Positions 1 to 5,362 of a stretch of 13,702 nt of DNA are shown one piece after another. The notes under the pieces were generated by a model. That model searched no databases. It saw nothing but the letters and a program-made list of their open reading frames with translations, and had not been told where the DNA came from. The DNA is from DATMXT01 sp035560415 (GTDB lineage Bacteria > Bacillota > Clostridia > Oscillospirales > Feifaniaceae). Location: positions 1 to 13,702 of the forward strand of contig DATMZG010000057.1 in the NCBI GenBank assembly GCA_035560415.1, read 5' to 3'. A program made the position numbers and the translations under genes. Every line of letters begins with the position of its first letter. Position 1 is the stretch's first letter.

Positions 1-81
1 CGTTACATCCTTTTCTACAACCACGAGCGCATCCAATTAAAGAGCGGAGTGGCTCCGCTCACGCTGCGCCACTCCGCCTGA
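1..81 (+). CDS. IS3-family transposase (OrfB), C-terminal fragment cut by the window edge
   Basis: Frame 1 reads RYILFYNHERIQLKSGVAPL followed by six residues and a TGA stop at 79-81. The pattern Y-I-x-F-Y-N-x-x-R-I-Q-x-K, then a P-L-x-x-R ending, is the extreme C-terminus of IS3-family (rve/DDE) integrase-type transposases, just downstream of the last catalytic Glu. Only 26 codons lie in the window, so whether the upstream element is intact cannot be judged. The gene would catalyse cut-and-join of the insertion sequence as an OrfA-OrfB fusion made by frameshifting; that is family knowledge. The next operon runs the opposite way and ends at a terminator facing this gene, so the element sits in a convergent intergenic position. 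The family call is fairly secure; the subgroup is not. Confidence 0.75.
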   Translation, partial: RYILFYNHERIQLKSGVAPLTLRHSA

Positions 82-141
82 ACTCATTATCTCCTGCTTA
101 GGCTGCCTTTTTGTGCTGTCTGCATAATCTGGGCCTGTTCA
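82..141 (+). mobile_element. Probable right end of the IS3-family element
   Basis: After the transposase stop come about 60 non-coding bases that finish with a stretch reading TGTCTGCATAATCTGGGCCT then GTTCA. IS3-family right ends usually lie 20-60 bp past orfB, carry a TGTCTNC-like block and finish in CA. The last base is placed at about 141 on that pattern alone. The left inverted repeat and the target duplication are outside the window or not identifiable, so the exact boundary is inferred. Confidence 0.45.
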
Positions 142-169
142 TAAGGCCCGCCGCCTTTTTCTCGCGCAA

Positions 170-203
170 AAACACCCGCCAAAACGCGTTTTGGCGGGTG
201 TTT
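170..203 (-). terminator. Rho-independent terminator of the pilus-like/sortase operon
   Basis: A perfect 34-bp palindrome (arms AAACACCCGCCAAAACG and its complement) starts 13 bp beyond the sortase stop codon. Read on the minus strand, the stem runs straight into a run of five T. The U-run lies on that side, so this is the terminator of the leftward operon. The plus-strand side continues TTTG and is a weaker terminator for transcription leaving the IS. Confidence 0.85.
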
Positions 204-216
204 GTAGATGGGGAGC

Positions 217-1458
217 TTAAGTTGACGGTGCCGGCTCGGGTTCAGGCTGGGGTTCAGGTTCAGGCTCAGGTTCCGGCTCTGTTTCGGGCGGCGTTTCAGG
301 TGAAGTCTCGGGAGGTGTTTCGGGTAGGGTTTCAGGTGGAGTCTCAGGCTCGGGTTGCGTTTCTGGCGGCGTTTCAGGAGGTGTTTCAGGCGGCGTCTCG
401 GGCGGCGTCTCAGGTGGCGTCTCAGGCGGCGTTTCGGGCGGCGTCTCGGGCTCGGGGGTTGTCACGGGCTCTTCGGGCGGTGGAGATGGCGGAGGCGGCT
501 GCTGGACAGGCCCTGTCACGGGTTCCGCCGGGGGTTCTGCGGGCGTCTCGGGGGCAGGCTGCGTCTCTTCGACTGCGGGGACTTCTTCGGGCACGGGCTC
601 TTCCTCGGGCAAGGGCTCCTCTTTCAGAAAGGCCTGCACGATAAACCGCTTGTCTTTGCCGCCGCTGTTGGTGCAGGTCGACAGCGTGATGACGCGGTCG
701 GCCCCCGTGAACATGTGCCCGGGGTCGATGTGCACGACCGACTGAGTGGCCCAGGCGGCGAGCTGCGAGACAAACCCCACGTCACCCGAAAAGCCGAGCA
801 GGTAGGCCGAGCTGCCAACCTCGGTCGTATAGGCCGAAAATACGGTGTATTCATAGACCCGCTCGGCCGTGTAAATGTACACGGAGGGGTGCTTTTCGGC
901 AAAGCCCGCCTGCTGATATTTGAGCAGGTCTCCGAACATCGTGCCGTTTTTCATGTTGTGGCCGTAAATGACGGTGTTGCGCATCGTGAGCTCGGGCGTG
1001 CAGGCCTTGTCGAGAAATATGCTGCCGACGCGGTTTGACTTGCCGGCGTAGCTGGTGCGCAGGTAAACGCTATTGTCGTCGCAGCGCAGCAGCGGGTAGT
1101 TGACCCGCGTGCCCGGTATCCAGACCCAGCCGAAAATGTCGCTGTTGAGGGCCGCGAGCCCCTCGAAGTCCACGCCCTGGTCGGGCGTGAAGACCGGCTT
1201 TGGCGGCTCAGCCGGTGGCTGCTCCACCGGTTCTTCCGCGGGCTCTTCCGCAGGTTCTTCCTCAGCCGGCGTCTCCGGCTCTTCAGGGGGCGCCGGCGTC
1301 TCTTCCGGGGGCGGGCCGAGGAACTCCTCTTGGGCCGCCTGGTAAATTTTCTTTTCCTCGTAGTACTCGTAGAGCGTCATCAAAAACCCGCCGGCCGAAA
1401 AGACAAATACGGCGGCAAGGACTACGGTCAAGGCGCGCAGCGCCTTTTTCTTATTCAT
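217..1458 (-). CDS. Class B sortase with long Pro/Glu-rich N-terminal linker and C-terminal tail
   Basis: This is a membrane-anchored cysteine transpeptidase, 413 aa, expected to cleave a sorting signal and join the protein to peptidoglycan or a pilin. Residues 7-27 form an N-terminal membrane anchor. Residues 48-90 are a Pro/Glu-rich spacer, and the catalytic domain spans about 91-278. The catalytic triad is visible: His167 in VIYGHNM, Cys262 in TLSTC and Arg271 in KRFIVQA. The TLSTC motif and the domain layout fit class B. Residues 280-413 have no Lys or Arg and are almost entirely Pro, Glu and Thr, with tandem PPET units; class B sortases normally end near the Arg strand. The ATG at 1458 overlaps the upstream pilT-like stop as ATGA, indicating translational coupling. 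It is the last gene of the operon. No protein in the window carries a recognisable sorting signal with a membrane tail, so its substrate is unknown. Confidence 0.9.
   Translation of the reverse strand: MNKKKALRALTVVLAAVFVFSAGGFLMTLYEYYEEKKIYQAAQEEFLGPPPEETPAPPEEPETPAEEEPAEEPAEEPVEQPPAEPPKPVFTPDQGVDFEGLAALNSDIFGWVWIPGTRVNYPLLRCDDNSVYLRTSYAGKSNRVGSIFLDKACTPELTMRNTVIYGHNMKNGTMFGDLLKYQQAGFAEKHPSVYIYTAERVYEYTVFSAYTTEVGSSAYLLGFSGDVGFVSQLAAWATQSVVHIDPGHMFTGADRVITLSTCTNSGGKDKRFIVQAFLKEEPLPEEEPVPEEVPAVEETQPAPETPAEPPAEPVTGPVQQPPPPSPPPEEPVTTPEPETPPETPPETPPETPPETPPETPPETPPETQPEPETPPETLPETPPETSPETPPETEPEPEPEPEPQPEPEPAPST
280..447 (-). repeat. 12-bp tandem repeat array encoding PPET units in the sortase tail
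   Basis: Twelve-base units (minus-strand type ACG CCG CCC GAG) repeat in frame across residues 338-393 of the sortase. About seven PPET units run uninterrupted at residues 338-367; a more degenerate set follows (PPET, LPET, PPET, SPET, PPET). In the central block Thr is always ACG while Pro and Glu codons alternate synonymously; in the degenerate block Thr codons also vary. Gain or loss of a unit would keep the frame. This is a coding repeat, not CRISPR: there are no unique spacers. Confidence 0.85.
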
Positions 1459-2543
1459 GACCGCGTCCCCCCGCCCGCCGCGAGGGCGGCGATGCGGCGC
1501 TCCATCATCTCGGCGTTGCCGGCAAAGTGCATGGCCACCTCGGGGGAGACGACCCCGCCCGCCACCAGCGACAGAATGCCGGCGTCCATCGTGATCATGC
1601 CGCAGTCGGCGCCGGCCGAAATGGCCGAATCGATTTGATGGGTCTTGGACTCGCGAATCATGGTGCGGATGGCGGTGTTGGTGTGCATGATTTCAAAGGC
1701 GGGGTGCAGCTTTCCGTCAAGCCCGATGAGAAGCTGCTGCGAGATGACCGACTGGAGCAGCATGGCGAGCTGCACCCGGATTTGGCGCTGCTGAGTGGGC
1801 TCAAAGACGTCGACAATGCGGTCGATGGTGTCGGCAGCACCTATGGTGTGCAGGGTGGAGATGACAAGGTGGCCGGTCTCAGCCGCCGTCATGACGGTCT
1901 GAATGGTCTCAAAGTCCCGCATTTCGCCGACCAGAATGACGTCGGGCGCCTGCCGCAGGCAGGCGCGCAGCGCGTCGACGTAAGAGCCGGTGTCAAGCGA
2001 GATCTCCCGCTGGCTCACAATGCTGCGCTTGTTTTTATGCAGGTACTCAATGGGGTCCTCCAGCGTGATGATGTGGCCGCCGCGCGTGGAATTGATATAG
2101 TCGATCATGCAGGACAGGGTTGTGGACTTGCCGCTCCCGGCGGGGCCGGTCACAAGCACGAGGCCGGCCTTTTTGTCGACCGAATGGATGACACGGCCCG
2201 GAATGCCGAGCGCCGCGGCATCCGGAATGGCGAAAGAGATGACCCGGATGACGGCCGCCAGCGTGCCGCGCTGCTTGTAGGCGCTGATGCGAAAGCGGGA
2301 GAGCCCCGAAATGAAGAAGGCGAAATCGTCGTCGCCGGTGGCGATGAGCCGGGAGATGGGGCGGTGGGCGATCTCATAAATGCTGTGAATGAGCTGCTCC
2401 GACACGACCGGGGTCACGGGCTCCTCGGCCTGTGGGATGACCTCGCCGCTGATTTTGAAGGCGACGGGCGAGCCCGAGAGAATAAAGGCGTCGGTGGCCC
2501 CCTTGTCGACAGCCGAGCGCAAAATCTGTTCAATGTTGTACAT
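1455..2543 (-). CDS. pilT: PilT-type secretion/retraction ATPase
   Basis: A hexameric P-loop ATPase of the type IV pilus/type II secretion family, 362 aa, acting on the cytoplasmic face of a pilus-like machine. Motifs in order: Walker A GPAGSGKST at 133-141, Asp box TLEDPIE at 160-166, Walker B DVILVGE at 201-207, His box ETGHLVISTLHT at 222-233, and AIRTMIRE at 291-298. The last matches the AIRNLIR signature that separates PilT from PilB/GspE. There is no N-terminal PilB extension and no tetracysteine zinc motif; length is typical of PilT. Start choice: the ATG at 2543 has GGAGG 9-13 bases upstream and follows the previous stop by one base. The longer reading frame to 2591 lies inside the upstream gene and lacks such a site. 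The stop overlaps the sortase ATG. Classical PilT retracts pili; with no PilB nearby it could be the only motor of this system. Confidence 0.9.
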   Translation of the reverse strand: MYNIEQILRSAVDKGATDAFILSGSPVAFKISGEVIPQAEEPVTPVVSEQLIHSIYEIAHRPISRLIATGDDDFAFFISGLSRFRISAYKQRGTLAAVIRVISFAIPDAAALGIPGRVIHSVDKKAGLVLVTGPAGSGKSTTLSCMIDYINSTRGGHIITLEDPIEYLHKNKRSIVSQREISLDTGSYVDALRACLRQAPDVILVGEMRDFETIQTVMTAAETGHLVISTLHTIGAADTIDRIVDVFEPTQQRQIRVQLAMLLQSVISQQLLIGLDGKLHPAFEIMHTNTAIRTMIRESKTHQIDSAISAGADCGMITMDAGILSLVAGGVVSPEVAMHFAGNAEMMERRIAALAAGGGTRS

Positions 2544-2544
2544 G

Positions 2545-2964
2545 TCACTGCACCTCCGGAAAAATTCCGTCCCAGACCTCAATGCCCTCATCCGGCTGCC
2601 AGGGGGCTGTGTAGACCGCCCGCCAGCTTTTTATTTGCAGGTCGGGGGAGAGCTCGACTTCGAGCTGTTGAGTGTCGCTGATGGGCACCGCGTACCGGCA
2701 GTAGACGCCGTCCGGGGCTAAGGGGGTTATGGCCGTCCCCGATGTGTCCCCCTGCAGCACCGCCTCGTAGACGGCTGCGGCCGCGGCGTCCGCCGCGTAA
2801 AACTGCGCCGCCGCGTCGGCAGCCCGCTGGGAGAGCATGCGCTCGTTTTTTGCGCTCATGAGGGAGAGGGCCGACAGCACCGTCAGGCAGAGCACCGAAA
2901 AGAGGGTGAGCAGCGACGCGCTGCCGAGGTGAAGGCCGCCAAATCCGCGCCCTTTGTCATCCAC
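2545..2964 (-). CDS. PilX-like membrane-anchored pilus-associated protein
   Basis: A 139-aa protein with a short positively charged N-terminus, one hydrophobic segment at about 15-37 (G-S-A-S-L-L-T-L-F-S-V-L) and then an Ala-rich amphipathic helix continuing to about 68. The small C-terminal domain ends in a WDG-containing tail. The arrangement resembles PilX/GspK-type accessory components, whose N-terminus is G-x-x-L-x-x-L followed by a membrane helix. A canonical prepilin peptidase site (G then F-x-x-x-E) is not evident. The start is GTG at 2964, overlapping the upstream stop by 8 bp; an ATG at 2960 is in another frame. Its downstream neighbour, the PilT-type ATPase, starts one base after its stop. 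Position and architecture support a minor pilus component; no enzymatic function is visible. Confidence 0.6.
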   Translation of the reverse strand: MDDKGRGFGGLHLGSASLLTLFSVLCLTVLSALSLMSAKNERMLSQRAADAAAQFYAADAAAAAVYEAVLQGDTSGTAITPLAPDGVYCRYAVPISDTQQLEVELSPDLQIKSWRAVYTAPWQPDEGIEVWDGIFPEVQ

Positions 2965-3322
2965 CGCGGCTCACCGCCCTCACCGTCAGCGTGTAGAGCA
3001 CGCCCGCCTCGTCTTCGACGACGATTTTTGCCCCGCCCTCCGGCCGCTCCGACAGGGTCAGCCGGTAGGGGCCGGTTTCATTCTCATTCCAATCCCCGTC
3101 GTAGCGCACCGACAATGGCTTGCCGCCGCCCGCCGCCTTGTACCGCTCGGCCGCCGTCGTGGCGGCCAGCACCGCGCCCGACAGGGCGCGGCTGTCCTGC
3201 GCAATACTTCTGGCATATGCGAAGACGCGCAGACAAATGCCGGCGCAGACCGAAAAGATGAAAATCGAGAGCGCAAGCTCCATGAGCAGCAGGCTGCTCC
3301 GCCGGTTTTGGCTGAGGTTCAC
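2957..3322 (-). CDS. Prepilin-like minor pilin with atypical cleavage site
   Basis: A 121-aa protein with a type IV prepilin N-terminus: a basic leader NRRSS followed by LLLMELALSIFIFSVCAGIC and a continuing helix. If processed between Ser10 and Leu11, Glu15 falls at the conserved +5 position, but the residue before the cut is Ser rather than the usual Gly. After the hydrophobic stalk (about 11-33) comes a small domain with a predicted beta-rich C-terminus. The start is GTG at 3322, overlapping the upstream stop as GTGA; a GGGAGGTGG-type site precedes it. It probably is a minor or pseudo-pilin of the machine encoded by the operon. The globular domain is not recognised, so its exact role is open. 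Confidence 0.7.
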   Translation of the reverse strand: MNLSQNRRSSLLLMELALSIFIFSVCAGICLRVFAYARSIAQDSRALSGAVLAATTAAERYKAAGGGKPLSVRYDGDWNENETGPYRLTLSERPEGGAKIVVEDEAGVLYTLTVRAVSRGG

Positions 3323-3807
3323 GACGGCGCCACCTCCCCGCTTCGAAGGGAGAGCTCCACAGATGCCTCTTTGCCGGAAGTGCCAATGCAGGAGACCCGC
3401 AGCAGGCCGTCCGGCGTCACGTCAAAGTCGAGCGACTGCGCCGCGAGCACCGGTGTGCCGTCCTCCGGCGAAAACTCGAGCCCCTCGGGATAAAAGAGCT
3501 CCATCACTTGCCCATCCGAGCAGTAGAGGCTTGTCACATAGACTTCCCCGTCAATGACTTCGCGCAGTTGAAGCGCCTGCGCGTCGCCGATGCGGCCGAT
3601 TTGGACGTCCCCGGCGCTGTCATAGTGGCGCACTTTTGTGGCGATGTAGCTGACACAGGTGTTCTCGGAAAAACACTCTTCCCCAACCTGCCTGATGTCC
3701 CTGTAAGCGCCGGCCCCCGAGGCCAGCACCAGCAGCAGGCAGGCAGTGAAGGCACAAAAGAGCAGCAGGGATGCCGCGGCGCCCGTGGCGCGGCCTGTCG
3801 GCCTCAC
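3319..3807 (-). CDS. DUF4860-family membrane-anchored protein
   Basis: A 162-aa protein with one N-terminal membrane segment at about 11-34 (ASLLLFCAFTACLLLVLASG) and an extracytoplasmic domain. The string SYIATKVRHYD at about 53-63 and the later block V-I-D-G-E-V-Y-V-T-S-L-Y match my memory of DUF4860, a family of unknown function found in Clostridia beside pilus-like genes. Cys45, Cys51, Cys116 and Cys160 region residues are present but no catalytic motif is evident. GTG at 3807 overlaps the upstream stop as GTGA and has a strong GGAGGTGAG site, which fixes the start. Within the operon it lies between two other single-pass proteins, so it probably belongs to the same envelope complex, perhaps as a minor pilin-like or assembly protein. 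The family assignment is from recognition, not a search. Confidence 0.65.
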   Translation of the reverse strand: MRPTGRATGAAASLLLFCAFTACLLLVLASGAGAYRDIRQVGEECFSENTCVSYIATKVRHYDSAGDVQIGRIGDAQALQLREVIDGEVYVTSLYCSDGQVMELFYPEGLEFSPEDGTPVLAAQSLDFDVTPDGLLRVSCIGTSGKEASVELSLRSGEVAPS

Positions 3808-4130
3808 GGGCTCACCTCCAGCACCGTGATTTCGGGCATGATGTTGGAGGCGAAAATCCGATAGTCCACATAGAGCCCATCGTCAATCGCGAGCGGGTAG
3901 CTGCCGGTCAAGTCGGAAAGCGTGGCCGGGTAGCACCCCTCGAGCGCGTAGTAGCTGACGACCGCCCGCCGGAGCGCGGTTTCAGTGAGCCGCAGCCGCT
4001 CCTCGTCGCCGGCCAGCTTAGCGCCGTCAAGTCCGCGCCACAGGGCGACAAGGACGCAAAGGAAGAAGGCCGCCGTTGCAAGGCCGCCGCCAAACTCCGC
4101 AAATATTTTGCGCAGAGCGCCCTCACGCAT
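3804..4130 (-). CDS. Small GspG-like/pseudopilin-like anchored protein
   Basis: A 108-aa protein with one membrane helix at about 12-32 followed by an amphipathic helix and a short domain containing VVSYYALEGCYPATLSDL and a C-terminal segment YVDYRIFASNIMPEI. The segment Y-Y-A-x-E-G-x-Y-P-x-x-L is like the start of the globular part of GspG/type II pseudopilins, where an extended helix leads into a conserved YP-x-x-L. There is no clear prepilin peptidase motif at the N-terminus. The ATG at 4130 is preceded by TGAGGA, in which the upstream stop codon and ribosome site overlap. The stop overlaps the DUF4860 gene. It is probably a structural component of the pilus-like complex; it was not identified with a named family. 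Confidence 0.6.
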   Translation of the reverse strand: MREGALRKIFAEFGGGLATAAFFLCVLVALWRGLDGAKLAGDEERLRLTETALRRAVVSYYALEGCYPATLSDLTGSYPLAIDDGLYVDYRIFASNIMPEITVLEVSP

Positions 4131-4139
4131 ACGAATTCC

Positions 4140-5177
4140 TCACAGTGCAGACATGATGGAGGCCAGCGGCAGCATGACCGAGAGCAGGATGAGACCGACG
4201 AGGAGCGACATCAGGATGACGAGGGCCGGCTCCACGCGGCCCAGCACCCCGTCAATGCGGCTCTCGGCCTCTTCCCCCGCACGGCGGGCGATCTCGGCCA
4301 TGACGGCGTCGGTCGACCCGGCGCGCACGCCGACCGACAGCATGCGGGTGTAGAGGGCCGGCAGGATACCGGCCTCGGCGACGGCGGGGGCGAAGCCCTC
4401 GCCGGCCGCAAGGCGCTGCCTGCACCGGGCCAGCTTGTCCGCAAGCGGCGCGTCGTCCTCAGTCAGCCGCCCCGTCATCTCAAGGGCGTCGTCGACCTCC
4501 ATGCCGCTCGAGAGCGCCATGGACATGACGCTGGAAAACCGGGCCGAGGACAGGAGCCCCGCAAGGTCGCCTGCCCCGAGGAGCCGGCAGAGGGCTCTGC
4601 CTGCCGCCGCCCTGCGGGCGGCGTCCGACAGCAGGAAGCAGACAGCAGCGGCCGCGGCAAAAAGGGCGACGAGAAGCGGCGCGGCATATTGCGTTATCCA
4701 CCGGCCGGCACTGAGCATGAAGAGGGCCGGCCCCGACATTGAAGCGCCGAGCTGCGCGTATACGCCGTCGAAAATGGGCAGCACCTTGACGACAAAGAGC
4801 GCAGTCACCATGAGGATGACGGCGAGCAGCACCAGGGGGTAGAGCACCGCGCCCCGTATGGCGCGGGCCATGCGCTGCTGCCGGTCATAGTAGGCCGACA
4901 GCGAGACCAGCACCTCGTCGAGCTTGCCGGTGCGCTCACCGGCCTCGACCATGTCGGTCATATAGGCGGGGAAGAGGTCGGTCTCCCGCAGGGTCTCAAA
5001 GAGGGTTTTGCCCCGCTCCAGCGCGTCGTAAGCCCCTGAGAGGGCCGTGCGAAGCCGGGTGTCCGGCTCGTTTTGCGCAAAGAGCAAAACGCCCTCGGAC
5101 AAGGGAATGCCCGAGGCCGCCGCAAGGTGCAGCGACAGGCAAAAAGACGATATGTAGGTCATGGGCAGCGTTTTCAA
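4140..5177 (-). CDS. pilC: PilC/GspF-family inner-membrane platform protein
   Basis: The polytopic platform on which pilus ATPases act, 345 aa. Two T2SSF domains are visible at about 8-132 and 205-337, each followed or ended by membrane helices (about 110-133, 163-184 and 316-337). The conserved EAGERTGKLDEVL stretch at 78-90 and its counterpart SVGVRAGSTDAVM at 281-293 mark the two repeats. The protein is somewhat shorter than the usual near-400-aa PilC because the N-terminal cytoplasmic extension is missing. Start choice: TTG at 5177 lies 5 nt after GAGGAGGT; the next in-frame ATG at 5162 is 20 nt away from that site and therefore less likely. Extending the frame further upstream would run through the promoter. 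It is the first gene of the seven-gene operon. Function as the machine's platform is secure at family level. Confidence 0.88.
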   Translation of the reverse strand: MKTLPMTYISSFCLSLHLAAASGIPLSEGVLLFAQNEPDTRLRTALSGAYDALERGKTLFETLRETDLFPAYMTDMVEAGERTGKLDEVLVSLSAYYDRQQRMARAIRGAVLYPLVLLAVILMVTALFVVKVLPIFDGVYAQLGASMSGPALFMLSAGRWITQYAAPLLVALFAAAAAVCFLLSDAARRAAAGRALCRLLGAGDLAGLLSSARFSSVMSMALSSGMEVDDALEMTGRLTEDDAPLADKLARCRQRLAAGEGFAPAVAEAGILPALYTRMLSVGVRAGSTDAVMAEIARRAGEEAESRIDGVLGRVEPALVILMSLLVGLILLSVMLPLASIMSAL

Positions 5178-5182
5178 GGCTG

Positions 5183-5190
5183 ACCTCCTC
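5183..5190 (-). promoter_or_regulatory. Ribosome binding site selecting a TTG start for pilC
   Basis: GAGGAGGT on the minus strand, 5 nt before TTG at 5177-5175. Its position argues against the downstream ATG at 5162-5160 as the main start. Confidence 0.65.
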
Positions 5191-5243
5191 AACAAGGGCG
5201 ATGATTTTTGGGGTTCGCATGTGTTTTTGTAAATTACTGTACT

Positions 5244-5272
5244 ATTATATGGTATTTTGCGGCCCACTTCAA
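5244..5272 (-). promoter_or_regulatory. Sigma-A type promoter of the pilus-like operon
   Basis: On the minus strand TTGAAG (5272-5267) is followed by exactly 17 nt and a perfect TATAAT (5249-5244). Predicted start is near 5237, giving a leader of about 60 nt before the TTG start of pilC. The segment is AT-rich within GC-rich surroundings. No other convincing promoter is seen inside the operon. Confidence 0.85.
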
Positions 5273-5311
5273 GAGGTCTTGCGCGGCCGTGGCGTCGGGG
5301 GATAAATAATT

Positions 5312-5339
5312 GCGGCCCCGAAGCGCGCTTCGGGGCCGC
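5312..5339 (-). terminator. Perfect 28-bp hairpin after the acetyltransferase gene
   Basis: A perfect GC-rich palindrome (arm GCGGCCCCGAAGCG) sits 23 bp past the GNAT stop. On the minus strand it is followed by AATTATTTAT, an imperfect U-rich tail. It probably ends the isomerase-GNAT transcript and insulates the pilC promoter some 40 bp downstream. Confidence 0.7.
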
Positions 5340-5362
5340 GAATGGACTAATCATACTGAAAT

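Noticed and set aside
280..447. Repeat array as a CRISPR
   Set aside because: Units are contiguous 12-mers encoding PPET in frame, with no spacers and no cas genes.
111..1038. Long plus-strand open frames over the sortase gene (177 and 227 codons)
   Set aside because: They are Arg/Ala/Gln- or Gly-rich translations of the opposite strand of the PPET repeat and catalytic region, with no domain and no ribosome site; the minus-strand sortase explains the sequence.
1527..2681. 384-codon plus-strand open frame opposite pilT
   Set aside because: Stop-poor shadow of a GC-rich gene; the minus-strand product has complete Walker A/B and AIRxxIR motifs, while this frame has no recognisable domain.
5229..5237. 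GTAAATTAC 9-bp palindrome at the predicted start of the pilus operon transcript
   Set aside because: Too short and AT-rich to distinguish from chance in a promoter region.
5178..5354. N-terminal extension of pilC to an ATG at 5354
   Set aside because: It would translate through the promoter and into the 28-bp terminator hairpin; the TTG at 5177 has a strong ribosome site.
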